In this document: in pieces, positions 1 through 7,869 of the stretch
Numbering within the stretch: the first letter of the stretch is position 1
Layout: the number at the start of each line of letters is the position of its first letter
Assembly: GCF_014203715.1 (NCBI RefSeq)
Contig: NZ_JACHJP010000009.1
Coordinates: forward strand, 124,001-188,000
Length of the DNA: 64,000 bases
Direction: 5' to 3'
Origin: Streptosporangium saharense
GTDB lineage: Bacteria; Actinomycetota; Actinomycetes; Streptosporangiales; Streptosporangiaceae
Made by a program: the position numbers and the translations under genes
Notes under the pieces: generated by a model
Seen by the model: only the letters and a program-made list of their open reading frames with translations
Database searches by the model: none
Told to the model about the DNA's origin: nothing

Positions 1-644
1 ACGCCGCGGTGCCGTGGGCCGCCGAGCAACTGCCGGTGCCCGCCAGCGGGCACGAGGGTCATGGCGGCGGTACGGCCGCAGGCGGCTGGCCGTACCCGGG
101 ATCGATCACCGCGGAGCGGGCACTGGCCGCCGCCACTCCGGAGGCGGGCGGCTGCGCCCCACCCGGGTGCGAGCTGAGTGTGCTGCCGCCTGCGGGGCCC
201 AAAGGTGTCTACACCGTGGTCGCCACCGACGCCGAGGACCCGGCGCTGGGCCGCACCGTGCTGGTCGACCAGTACAGCGGCAAGGTCCTGGTCGACTACG
301 GCTGGGAGGAGTACGGCGTGCTGGCCAAGGCCGTGGAACAGGGCATCGCGCTGCACGAGGGGCGCCGCTACGGCACGGTGAACATGCTGGTCATGCTGGG
401 CGCCTGCCTGGCGATGATCACTCTGGTCGTCTCCGGGGCGTGGATGTGGTGGAAGCGCCGCCCACGCGGTCGCCTCGCCGCACCGGCCAGGAGCACCGAC
501 CGGCGTACCGCCTACGGGGTGCTGGCGGTGATGGCCGTCCTGGGCGTGCTGTTCCCGCTGGCCGGGATCACCATGGTCGCGGTGCTGCTTCTCGACTGGC
601 TGGTGATCCGCCGCATCCCGAGGCTGAACGCCCTGGTGGGCTGA
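1..644 (+). CDS. PepSY-associated membrane protein, 3' part (5' end outside window)
   Basis: The frame is open to the left edge, so the start is missing; the GTG at 9 is an internal codon. The visible part has a PepSY-like segment (about residues 60-100, with 'TVLVDQYSGKVL'), a transmembrane helix near residues 125-148 ending in a 'WMWWKRRP' edge, and a C-terminal hydrophobic helix pair. This is the C-terminal architecture of the PepSY-TM (PiuB/iron-regulated membrane protein) family. Members sit in the cytoplasmic membrane and are often linked to metal or redox homeostasis; the exact role is unknown. A strong terminator follows directly. Confidence 0.75.
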   Translation, partial: AAVPWAAEQLPVPASGHEGHGGGTAAGGWPYPGSITAERALAAATPEAGGCAPPGCELSVLPPAGPKGVYTVVATDAEDPALGRTVLVDQYSGKVLVDYGWEEYGVLAKAVEQGIALHEGRRYGTVNMLVMLGACLAMITLVVSGAWMWWKRRPRGRLAAPARSTDRRTAYGVLAVMAVLGVLFPLAGITMVAVLLLDWLVIRRIPRLNALVG

Positions 645-661
645 GCCGGTTGACGGAATGA

Positions 662-703
662 CCTTCCCGCCCGTCTCGGAACGCTTCGAGACGGGCGGGA
701 GGG
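662..703 (+). terminator. Rho-independent-type terminator
   Basis: Positions 662-678 pair with 687-703 (17 bp including one G-T pair; the inner 13 bp are perfect) around an 8-nt loop. It starts 18 bases after the stop of the PepSY gene. There is no long T tract, as is usual in high-GC actinomycetes. Confidence 0.85.
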
Positions 704-897
704 AAACCGGCGATGTCAGATCCGGGTCATGGTGGACTCGTATCCGCCTCCACCGGGGTAGACCCACGCGCCGGTGACGGGCTGGCCGAACTGGGGCGAG
801 GCCGACGCGCTGGAGCGGGAAGGAGCCACCGGACGTCCACTCCTACCGTACGGTTCCCCCGGCGCCGTGCTCGGCTCGTATCGCCGGAACTCCTGAC

Positions 898-963
898 GGG
901 CCGGAGGCGCTGGGCGAACCGATCGAGATCCGGCCGATCACGGGCGGGGACTTCACGGCGTGA
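898..963 (+). pseudogene. Possible YCII-domain protein remnant (C-terminal end)
   Basis: The frame reads 'GPEALGEPIEIRPITGGDF' and ends at TGA 961-963. An 'IEIRP...DF' ending resembles the C-terminus of YCII/DGPF proteins, which in actinomycetes are commonly followed by a DUF6596-type ECF sigma gene, as is the case here. The upstream part of such a gene is not recognisable. The match is short, so the call is tentative. Confidence 0.35.
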
Positions 964-996
964 CCAGCCAGGCCGAGCGGCGCCCGGCGCGAGCGG

Positions 997-1231
997 ATGG
1001 CCGACATGCTCCGCGCTGACCAGGCCCGGCGCCGACGTGGGCAAGAGGCCGGTGTCACCGAACTGGCCCTGCGGAAACCCGGGTCGTCGGCCGGATCCGG
1101 CGCAGGAGACCGACGACAGCCTCACCTTGCCGCCGCTGTGCTGCCACCCCACGCTGCGGGCCGTGGGTGGCCTGACCGGCGACCAGATCGAGCAGCGCCA
1201 TCTTCCCGACCGAGCCGACCATCTCGGCTGA
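997..1231 (+). pseudogene. Decayed ECF sigma factor (DUF6596/YCII-associated type)
   Basis: Two frames each carry part of the family pattern. 'ADMLRADQARRRRG' from 1000 resembles the linker after sigma region 2. In the next frame 'DDSLTLPPLCCHPTLRAVGGL' (about 1113-1176) matches the family signature 'DD.L.L.F.CCHP...(V/A)ALTLR.VGGLT', with the residues between CCHP and TLR deleted. The frameshift and deletion mark it as dead. It lies just after the YCII-like tail, the usual gene order. Confidence 0.5.
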
Positions 1232-1454
1232 GGTACGGCTGCCGCGCGATGTGAGAGGCGTGGTGCGCGGCACACACCGCGGAGGATGACTGTGGAGAAG
1301 CAGAAGTGTTCTTTCCGTTGTTTTCGGTCGATGGGCATCAAGATCGTGGAATTCCTGGCTAAACCATGATCTGCCGCAGCAACTCTGCGAAGATGTCGGC
1401 AAGGCCGCGTTCCAGGGCCTTTCCCTCGATCGTGAACGTACACGGAGGTGCGCG

Positions 1455-1679
1455 ATGGCGGTTGCCGCCAACCTGAACAAGCTGCTCGACAAGGCCTACG
1501 AGGAGTCTCCGCTGGACAAGCTGCCCGACGCTCCGGTCGCCGCGCTCGCCGGGGTGAGCAAGGCCGACGCCGAGGCGCTGGAGAAGGCGTTCGGCGTCAA
1601 GACCATCGGTGACCTGGGCCGTAACCAGGCCATCCGGGCCGCGGTCGCCATCGTCGGCCTCGTGGACCTCGCCGACTAA
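1455..1679 (+). CDS. Small helix-hairpin-helix-like protein
   Basis: A 74-residue protein preceded by a good ribosome binding site (ggagg, 8 bases upstream of ATG). It is helical and acidic. The part 'LAGVSKADAEALEKAFGVKTIGDL' resembles the helix-hairpin-helix fold of DUF4332/RuvA-like small proteins, in which a helix pair is followed by 'I.T..DLA'. No catalytic residues or membrane segment are visible. Function unknown; DNA or protein binding is possible but not shown. It stands alone between decayed DNA and the next small gene. Confidence 0.7.
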   Translation: MAVAANLNKLLDKAYEESPLDKLPDAPVAALAGVSKADAEALEKAFGVKTIGDLGRNQAIRAAVAIVGLVDLAD

Positions 1680-1850
1680 CACGATCTCCGCACACTGAGG
1701 GCAGGGGCCGGTCGGCGCCTGCCCACTTCTCTGTCCACACCCCGGGGAACCGTGGCGGGCGGCAGATCGTTGGGGGAGACGATCGGTTCATGGGACAGCG
1801 CGGTCCGGTCGGGTCGTGTGAGCTGGCGATCATCTTCGGGAGTGTGCGGT

Positions 1851-2123
1851 ATGGCAGTGACCGGCATCATCTCAGCCCTCATCGTCGGAATCGTCATCGG
1901 TGTGCTTGGCCGATTGGTGGTTCCGGGACGTCAGTCGATTCCGATCTGGCTGACCATCGTGATCGGTGTCGTCGCCGCGCTTGTCGGCACCGCCATCGCC
2001 ACCGTGCTGGGAGTGGCCGACACACGTGGGATCGACTGGATCGAGCTGATCATTCAGGTGGCACTGGCCGCCGTGGGCGTCGCGGCCGTGGCCGGAGGAT
2101 ACGGCAGACGCAAGATCCGCTGA
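1851..2123 (+). CDS. GlsB/YeaQ/YmgE-type small membrane protein
   Basis: A 90-residue protein with three predicted membrane helices: residues 3-22 ('IISALIVGIVIGVLGRLVVP'), about 29-50 and about 63-85. The 'G.IIGxLGRLVVPG' pattern and length match the transglycosylase-associated / GlsB stress membrane protein family. I chose ATG 1851 because the first helix begins right after it; the longer open frame upstream is hydrophilic and lacks family similarity. Probably a general stress-associated membrane protein; molecular role unknown. Confidence 0.8.
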   Translation: MAVTGIISALIVGIVIGVLGRLVVPGRQSIPIWLTIVIGVVAALVGTAIATVLGVADTRGIDWIELIIQVALAAVGVAAVAGGYGRRKIR

Positions 2124-2660
2124 CTTCTGTGGCCCGGCCGGCGCGGCCCGCTCAGCGTTCGACGATCGCCACGGCGGCGCGCGCAGCCTACGTCGAGGGC
2201 TCCAACCTGCGGGCGCGCTCCTCAGATGTCGTGCACGAGGTCACGATGACGAGGCGGTTCGCCGACGAGCGGATGCCCGGCCTGGCCTGCGCGGTCGGCG
2301 TCGGTGGATGGAGCCCGGGCGTGGTCCCTTACCAGGACAAAGGGGGTCAGCCCGCTTGCCCGCGCCCTGTTCCGGGCCGCGTTTCATCGTCGACCGGTGT
2401 GGTGACCCGGTGGTCGCCGTCTCCAGCGTGGCCGCGGAAGGGCGCCTGTCGCGGCATGGGGTGGAGGTCGTCTCCGCGACGAAGATCACTGACTGTGTGG
2501 ACGACAGCGGCTTTCCGGTGCACACACGAACGGGCAGAAGGTGCGCCGACCGGCAGGCACAGAGCCACCGCCATGCTTAGAGAGGTCGGAACACGCTGAC
2601 GCGCACGGCCGTGGGCCTCATCGTCTCGTGCGCGGCCTTCACCGGTGCCCGGTGACGACG
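2124..2660. other. Non-coding / unrecognised stretch
   Basis: Open frames here overlap one another, lack ribosome binding sites and match no family I recognise. Together with the IS256 fragment just downstream the region looks like decayed DNA. Confidence 0.5.
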
Positions 2661-2865
2661 GAGGCCCGGTGGCAGGTCTGGTCCAGTAGTCCGCGGGAGC
2701 TGTTGGACAAGGAGATCCGCCGCCGCACCGACGTGGTCAGGCCGCGATCATCCGGTCTGTTGTTGCGGTCCTGACCGGGCGGACCGACGAGTGGACCGAG
2801 GCCCGCCGCCACCTGAGGCTCGACATCCTCGCCGGGCGCCGGACGCGCGCGACACACCGGCCCAC
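2661..2865 (+). mobile_element. IS256-family transposase remnant
   Basis: Frame 1 reads 'RWQVWSSSPRELLDKEIRRR' followed by TDVV, matching the conserved C-terminal IS256 segment 'W..VWS.NP.ERLN(K/R)EIRRRTDVVGIFP'. The next frame continues 'AAIIRSVVAVLTGRTDEWTE' then 'ARRHLRLDIL', the following conserved block. A short deletion between them (the 'GIFPDR' region) causes the frameshift. Only this fragment survives; no terminal repeats or catalytic DDE region are present. Confidence 0.75.
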
Positions 2866-3036
2866 CCCCAAACAGGATCGCGCGAAGGTCGGCTCATACA
2901 CCGCCAGTACGGACGTGACCTCCTGTCGCCCCCGGTCCGGCGTGGTCCGTGGTCCGCTGGGTGAACCGGGTTCCTTTCCCGTACCCCGGGCCGGATGGTC
3001 TGCTCCCGGCACCGGCGTATGGCGACTGGAGCAGAC

Positions 3037-4242
3037 ATGACCGAGACCGTTGATCCAACCGTGAACCCGGCCAGGGGCCACCGCGCGGGCAGGCTGCCGG
3101 GCCGTCAGGACTGGTCGAGCTGGCCGCACTACCAGGCCGCGGCGGCGGGCTTCCGGGGCTACTGGTATCCCGTCTGCTTCTCCTCCCAGGTGGGGGAGAA
3201 GCCCCGCCCCGTCACCCTGCTCGGCGAGCGCCTGTTCGTCATCCGAGACCAAGGCACGGTGTACGGCATGCGGGACCGGTGCCCGCACCGGGGGGTGCCG
3301 CTGAGCCACGGCGACAAGCAGTTTCCCGGGACGATCTCCTGCGTCTACCACGGGTGGACCTTCGACCTGGAGACGGGAGTCCTGAAGGCCGCGATCACCG
3401 ACGGGCCGAACTCGCCGATCTGCGGCAAGGTCACCCAGCCGACCTACGACGTCGAGGAGCGCCTCGGCCTGGTCTGGGTCTACGTCGGCGACGGCGAGAG
3501 GCCGCACCCGATCGACGAGCAGCTCCCCGAGGAACTGGTCGCCAACAGGGCCGTCGTGGGCCAGCGGATCCAGGCGCGGGCCGGTAACTGGCGTTTCGCC
3601 TGCGAGAACGGCTACGACGAGGGGCACGCCAAGTATCTCCACCGCACCGCGTTGTGGCGGCTGTTCAAACCCATGCCCGTCTGGAACACCACAGGCATCG
3701 TCAGAAAAGGACGCTGGATCTACCGGGTGCAGCGGGAGCAGTTCTGGGAGGCCGACTTCCCAGGGCTCGGCAGGTGGTCGGGGACGGCGTGGTACAAGGC
3801 CCGGCCCCCGAAGACGGTCCAGAACATCGGCAACACCGCCTCGCACCGCAGGGTCAACCCGACGATCGCGGCCCAGGACTTTCCCGGCTTCGCCTCGGTC
3901 GGCATGCCGGGCGTCCTGCGGATCGTCTACCCGACCTTCATCCACTACGAGTTCTACGTGCCGGTCGACGCCGACAACCACCTGTACGTCGGCATGCTGG
4001 CCGACTTCAGCACGGGCCTGCGGGCGCTGCCGTTCTACGCCAAGTATCTCGGCGCCGTGCGCTGGCTCTTCCACGGCCAGTTCTCCGGCCAGGACAAGTG
4101 GATGGTCGAGGTCACCGACGCGCCCCCGGAGAAGCTCTATCGCCCCGACGACTCGCTCCTGCGGTGGCGCAAGCTCGCCGAGGACACCACGGAGGAACGT
4201 CTCGAACGGCTCCGCACCAGGAAAGCCGGAAACACGGACTGA
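3037..4242 (+). CDS. CarAa-like Rieske non-heme iron oxygenase
   Basis: Terminal oxygenase expected to dihydroxylate an aromatic or heteroaromatic ring using electrons from a separate ferredoxin. 401 residues from ATG 3037 (GGAG 6 bases upstream). Rieske [2Fe-2S] ligands are C82/H84 (CPHRG) and C102/H105 (CVYHGW). The mononuclear iron site is D194-x2-H197-x4-H202 in 'ENGYDEGHAKYLH'. The overall pattern ('GFRGYWYPVCFS', 'LPGVL'-like and 'LLRWRKLAED' segments) resembles carbazole 1,9a-dioxygenase CarAa and relatives. First gene of a four-gene plus-strand operon with ring-cleavage and hydrolase genes. No ferredoxin or reductase is adjacent. The substrate cannot be told from sequence alone. Confidence 0.85.
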   Translation: MTETVDPTVNPARGHRAGRLPGRQDWSSWPHYQAAAAGFRGYWYPVCFSSQVGEKPRPVTLLGERLFVIRDQGTVYGMRDRCPHRGVPLSHGDKQFPGTISCVYHGWTFDLETGVLKAAITDGPNSPICGKVTQPTYDVEERLGLVWVYVGDGERPHPIDEQLPEELVANRAVVGQRIQARAGNWRFACENGYDEGHAKYLHRTALWRLFKPMPVWNTTGIVRKGRWIYRVQREQFWEADFPGLGRWSGTAWYKARPPKTVQNIGNTASHRRVNPTIAAQDFPGFASVGMPGVLRIVYPTFIHYEFYVPVDADNHLYVGMLADFSTGLRALPFYAKYLGAVRWLFHGQFSGQDKWMVEVTDAPPEKLYRPDDSLLRWRKLAEDTTEERLERLRTRKAGNTD

Positions 4243-4253
4243 AGGGCCGGGAG

Positions 4254-5255
4254 ATGTCGGAGATCGTGCTCGGGGTCGGGGCGTCCCACTCGACCCTGAT
4301 GAACACCCACTGGCACCGCGTCGTGCACACCGAGCGGGCCGAGGCCTTCCGCGACGCGCTCGACGCCGCCAGGCGCCGGGTCGCGCTGGCGCGCCCCGAC
4401 GTGGTGGTGATCGTCGGGTCCAACCACTTCCGTGGCCTCTGGCTCGACCTGGTCCCCGCCTTCACCGTGGGCGTCGGCGAGGTCGTCGCCATGGGGGAGG
4501 CGGGCACCCCGAAGGGCCCCCAGCGGACCGACCCGGAGTTCGCGCGGGCCCTGGCGGCCGACCTCGTCGAGGCGGGCACCGAGGTGGCGATCTCGGCCAG
4601 GCTGCAGATCGACCACGGCCAGTCGCACGCGATCCAGTACCTGCTCGGCGACCTCGGCGTGCCGGTGGTCCCGCTGGTCGTCAACGTCTTCGCCAGGCCG
4701 CTGCCCACGCTGGCGCGCTGCGTCCAACTGGGGGAGAACCTCGCGGAGGCCGTGCGAAGGATCGCGGGGGACCGTCGCGTGGTGGTGGTCGCCTCGGGCG
4801 GCCTGTCCCACCGGCTGCCGTGGCCGAGCGACTGGGCCGACCCGCAGGACGACGACGAGGCCTTCCTCGTGGACGCCTGGACCAACGGCCGGGGCGAGTG
4901 GGAACGCTACGACAGGCGGCGCAGGGAGATCATCGTGGCCGCCCGGCCGACGATCTTCCCCGAGTTCGACCGGGCCTTCCTCGACGACCTCGCCGGGGGC
5001 CGCCTGCGCCGCTACGCGTCGATGACGACCGACGAGCTTGAGGCGGTCGCGGGCAACGGCGGCCAGGAACTGCGGACCTGGCTGGTGATGGCGGCCGCCC
5101 TCGGCTTCGTGCCGGGCACACCGCTGGTCTACGCGCCCATGCCCGAATGGCTCACCGGAATGGGCGTCGCCGTACTCGACCCGTCAGAGGGAGACCAACG
5201 ATCGGCGAGTCCCGAGCCGGAGAGCCGTCTCGACCCCTTGGGAGGAGACCGATGA
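4254..5255 (+). CDS. Class III (LigB-type) extradiol ring-cleavage dioxygenase
   Basis: Fe(II) dioxygenase that opens a catechol-type ring at the meta position. 333 residues from ATG 4254 (ccgggag upstream). Likely iron ligands and catalytic residues are H12 ('GASHSTLM'), H58 ('GSNHF'), H120/H124 ('DHGQSH') and H185 ('GGLSHR'), as in LigB, MhpB and CarBb. No separate LigA-like small subunit is encoded nearby, so it may act as a single-type oligomer like MhpB. Starts 11 bases after the Rieske gene and overlaps the next gene by ATGA, which suggests coupled translation. It would act on the diol made by the Rieske enzyme. Confidence 0.85.
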   Translation: MSEIVLGVGASHSTLMNTHWHRVVHTERAEAFRDALDAARRRVALARPDVVVIVGSNHFRGLWLDLVPAFTVGVGEVVAMGEAGTPKGPQRTDPEFARALAADLVEAGTEVAISARLQIDHGQSHAIQYLLGDLGVPVVPLVVNVFARPLPTLARCVQLGENLAEAVRRIAGDRRVVVVASGGLSHRLPWPSDWADPQDDDEAFLVDAWTNGRGEWERYDRRRREIIVAARPTIFPEFDRAFLDDLAGGRLRRYASMTTDELEAVAGNGGQELRTWLVMAAALGFVPGTPLVYAPMPEWLTGMGVAVLDPSEGDQRSASPEPESRLDPLGGDR

Positions 5256-6112
5256 CCCGCACGCCCCCGCCCGAGAGTCGGTTCGCCGTGGCCGACGGTG
5301 TCACCTACCACTTCCACGAGCTGGGGCAGGGGCCCGACACGGTCTTCCTGCACGGGGGTGGTCCCGGGTGCACCGGCTGGAGTGACTTCGGGCCTGTCGC
5401 GCCGTACTTCGCCGCCGACCGGCGCTGCCTGGTCGTGGACATCCTCCAGTACGGCAAATCCGAAAAATGCAGAATTAGTGGCCCGATGTGGGATTTCCAT
5501 GCGGCCAAGACCGTCGCGCTCATGGACGTCCTCGGCGTCGAGAGAGCCGACTTCGTCTGCAACTCCTGGGGCGGCACCATCGCCCTGTGCCTCGCGGCAC
5601 GCTACCCAGAGCGGGTCCGCTCCCTCGTGGTGACCGGCAGCATGCCCGTCTTCTACGGCCCTCTCGCGCCCCTGCCGGAACGCGGGCACCGGGGCCGCGC
5701 CGCCCGCGACGTCTACTACGGGGGCGAGGGGCCGACCCGGGAGAAGATGCGTGCCCTGCTCACCCGGCTGGAGTGGTACGACGCCGCGCGCCTGCCCGAG
5801 GAGACCGTGGACCTGCGCTGGCGGCAGAGCCTCGACCCCGGCGAGCGTGAACTGGCCGCGATGACCGACTCGCCCCGGGGCGACTGGCAGGACCTCACCG
5901 CCGAACTCGGGCTGGTCGAGGCGCCGACGCTCTTCGTCTGGGGCCGCGAGGACGCCTTCCTCACCCCCGACTACCCGCTCATGCTGTCGCGGATGGTCAG
6001 GCGCGGAAACCTGCACGTCATGGACCACGTCTCGCACCACCTGCAGGAGGAGCGGCCCGCCGCCTACCACGCGGTCGTCGAAGGCTTCCTGCGCTCCGTA
6101 AATCACCCATGA
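5252..6112 (+). CDS. Meta-cleavage product hydrolase (BphD/CarC/MhpC-like)
   Basis: Alpha/beta hydrolase expected to cleave the C-C bond of the ring-fission product. 286 residues, the same length as BphD. Oxyanion loop 'FLHGGGPGCTGW' (residues 32-43), nucleophile S105 in 'CNSWGG', acid D234 in 'WGREDAF', and base H262 or H263 in 'HVSHHLQEE'. Start is the ATG overlapping the LigB stop (ATGA), with ggaggag upstream. The order oxygenase, extradiol dioxygenase, hydrolase is a complete upper meta pathway. The direct substrate is unknown. Confidence 0.85.
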   Translation: MTRTPPPESRFAVADGVTYHFHELGQGPDTVFLHGGGPGCTGWSDFGPVAPYFAADRRCLVVDILQYGKSEKCRISGPMWDFHAAKTVALMDVLGVERADFVCNSWGGTIALCLAARYPERVRSLVVTGSMPVFYGPLAPLPERGHRGRAARDVYYGGEGPTREKMRALLTRLEWYDAARLPEETVDLRWRQSLDPGERELAAMTDSPRGDWQDLTAELGLVEAPTLFVWGREDAFLTPDYPLMLSRMVRRGNLHVMDHVSHHLQEERPAAYHAVVEGFLRSVNHP

Positions 6113-6122
6113 GGAGAACCCC

Positions 6123-6986
6123 ATGACCACCACCATCTGGACCGAACTGGCCGGTCTCGACTTCCGCGTCACCACCGTCGACGCCGCAGGCGTCCCCACC
6201 CGCTCCCTGCAGGCGGGCACCGGAGAACCGGTGATCTTCCTGCACGGCACCAGCGGCCACCTGGAGGCCTTCGCCCGCAACCTCGGCGCCCACGCCCACC
6301 GTTACGCCTGCCACGCCCTCGACATGCTCGGCCACGGATACACCGGCAGACCGGACTTCCCCTACGAGATCCCCCGCTACCGTGACCACCTGCTCGCCTA
6401 CATGGACGCCGCCGGGATCGAGAGCGCCCACATCGTGGGGGAGTCCCTCGGCGGCTGGGTCGGCGCCAGGACCGCGATCGACGCGCCAGGCCGGGTGGCC
6501 TCCCTGCAACTGCTCTGCGCAGGGGGCACCGTGGCCAACCCGAAGATCATGGAGCGCATCCGCACCACGACCAGGCAGGCGGTCACTGCCGACGACGTCG
6601 ACCTGACCAGGCGGCGGCTGCGGCTGCTGATGGCCGACCCGAAGGACGCCACCGAGGAGCTCGTCGCGGTCAGGCACACCATCTACCACCTGCCCGACTT
6701 CGCCGCCAACCTCGACAACCTGCTGTGCCTGCAGGACATGGAGACCCGGCTGCGCAACATCCTGCGCCCCGAGGACCTCGCCGGGATCACCGTGCCGACC
6801 CTGATCGTGTGGGGCCGCGACAACCCCTTCGGCGAGGTTCCCGAGGCTGCGGCGATGCACGAGGCCGTCGTGGGCTCGGAGCTGGTGCTGTTCGACGCGT
6901 GCGGCCACTGGCCCCAGCACGAGCAGGCCGTACGGTACAACGCGCTCAGCCTGGCCTTCCTCGCCAAGCATCCGATCTCCGGATAG
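6123..6986 (+). CDS. Second alpha/beta hydrolase of the ring-cleavage operon
   Basis: 287 residues from ATG 6123 (gaggag 7 bases upstream). 'VIFLHGTSGHLEAF' forms the oxyanion region; the catalytic triad is S108 ('GESLGG'), D233 ('WGRDNPF') and H262 ('CGHWPQHE'). It is clearly a different subfamily from the hydrolase before it (HGTSG versus HGGGPG), so the two probably act on different intermediates, for example a C-C bond and an ester or amide. Last gene of the operon; its stop lies 3 bases from the stop of the convergent IclR gene, leaving no room for a separate terminator. Confidence 0.8.
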   Translation: MTTTIWTELAGLDFRVTTVDAAGVPTRSLQAGTGEPVIFLHGTSGHLEAFARNLGAHAHRYACHALDMLGHGYTGRPDFPYEIPRYRDHLLAYMDAAGIESAHIVGESLGGWVGARTAIDAPGRVASLQLLCAGGTVANPKIMERIRTTTRQAVTADDVDLTRRRLRLLMADPKDATEELVAVRHTIYHLPDFAANLDNLLCLQDMETRLRNILRPEDLAGITVPTLIVWGRDNPFGEVPEAAAMHEAVVGSELVLFDACGHWPQHEQAVRYNALSLAFLAKHPISG

Positions 6987-6989
6987 CGC

Positions 6990-7784
6990 TCAGCCCGTCG
7001 CCTGGAGCGTCCTGGAGACCCCGAGCGCCGCGGCGCGCAGCGCGGCCGTGAACCGGGCCTGGTTCATCCTGAAGGTGGGCGCCGTGATCGACAGCGCGCC
7101 CGCCAGCGCCCCGGTGTCGCCGAAGACGGGTACGGCCAGGCTTGTGTAACCGAGCCTGGTCTCCTCGGCCTCGACCGCCAGGTGCTCGGTCCTGACCCTG
7201 CCGATCTGCGCCTGGAGCAGCCCCGGCTGGGTGATCGTCCGGTGGGTCATGGGCGTGAGGCCGCGCCGTACGACCTCGTGGAAGAGAGCCGGGGGTGAGA
7301 AGGCGAGGATCACCTTCCCGGTGGCGGTGCAGAACAGCGGCAGCCGCCCGGCCACCCGGGACTGCTTGCGCAGCCCCCGGTGGACCATGAGCTTCTCGAC
7401 GTACAGCACGTCGAGACCGTCGTGGATCGCGAAGTGCACGGTCTCGTGCGTGGCCAGCAGCAGATCCTCCATGTACGGCAGCGCCGCCTCCCGCAGGATC
7501 CGCTGCCTGGGCACCCGCTGGCCGATCTCGAAGAGCCGCAGCCCGAGGCGGTAGCGGCTGCCCGCCCGTTCGAGGACTCCCCAGCCGAGCAGTTCCTGGG
7601 CCAGCCGGTGCACGCTGGCCTTGGCCACCCCGGTCCTTCTGACCAGCTCGGAGAGCGACAGGGAGTCGTCCTCGGCGGTGAAGGCCTCGATGATCAGGCG
7701 TGCCTTGCCCAGGACGGAGTTCATCGCCTCGGCGTTGCCGGGTTCCGCCGTCGATCCGGCGCGGGCGAACGGGAGCACGGTCAT
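6990..7784 (-). CDS. IclR-family transcriptional regulator
   Basis: 264 residues from the ATG at 7784, chosen because gggagg lies 8 bases upstream; an ATG 57 bases further out lacks one. N-terminal winged helix-turn-helix around residues 25-80 ('LSELVRRTGVAKASVHRLAQ') and a C-terminal IclR effector domain ('GRLPLFCTATGKVILA', 'ALSITAP'). IclR proteins usually sense aromatic or short organic acids, so it is a good candidate regulator of the convergent aromatic operon. It lies downstream of the M20-like gene on the same strand and may be co-transcribed with it. Confidence 0.88.
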   Translation of the reverse strand: MTVLPFARAGSTAEPGNAEAMNSVLGKARLIIEAFTAEDDSLSLSELVRRTGVAKASVHRLAQELLGWGVLERAGSRYRLGLRLFEIGQRVPRQRILREAALPYMEDLLLATHETVHFAIHDGLDVLYVEKLMVHRGLRKQSRVAGRLPLFCTATGKVILAFSPPALFHEVVRRGLTPMTHRTITQPGLLQAQIGRVRTEHLAVEAEETRLGYTSLAVPVFGDTGALAGALSITAPTFRMNQARFTAALRAAALGVSRTLQATG

Positions 7785-7869
7785 CGCAGGAACCTCCCAG
7801 GTGGTTCGGAGCCCTGTGAGGAGTAGTTTGGTGCGTTCCATCCGAAATCGCCACCCTCCGTCACCGTGG

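Larger units (their letters stand above)
704..1454. other. Gene-poor decayed region
   Basis: No intact gene is supported in these 751 bases. Reading frames are open because of high GC but switch identity. Two recognisable fragments are listed separately (a YCII-like tail and an ECF sigma factor remnant). The last 60 bases carry the ribosome binding site (cacggaggtg) of the next gene. Confidence 0.6.

Noticed and set aside
2124-2600. Possible gene reading about 2308-2580 on the plus strand
   Set aside because: No start signal, no domain, and it lies between decayed sequences.
3654-5255. A 533-residue form of the LigB-type protein
   Set aside because: The extra 200 codons overlap the Rieske gene in another frame; ATG 4254 has a ribosome binding site and starts the conserved domain.
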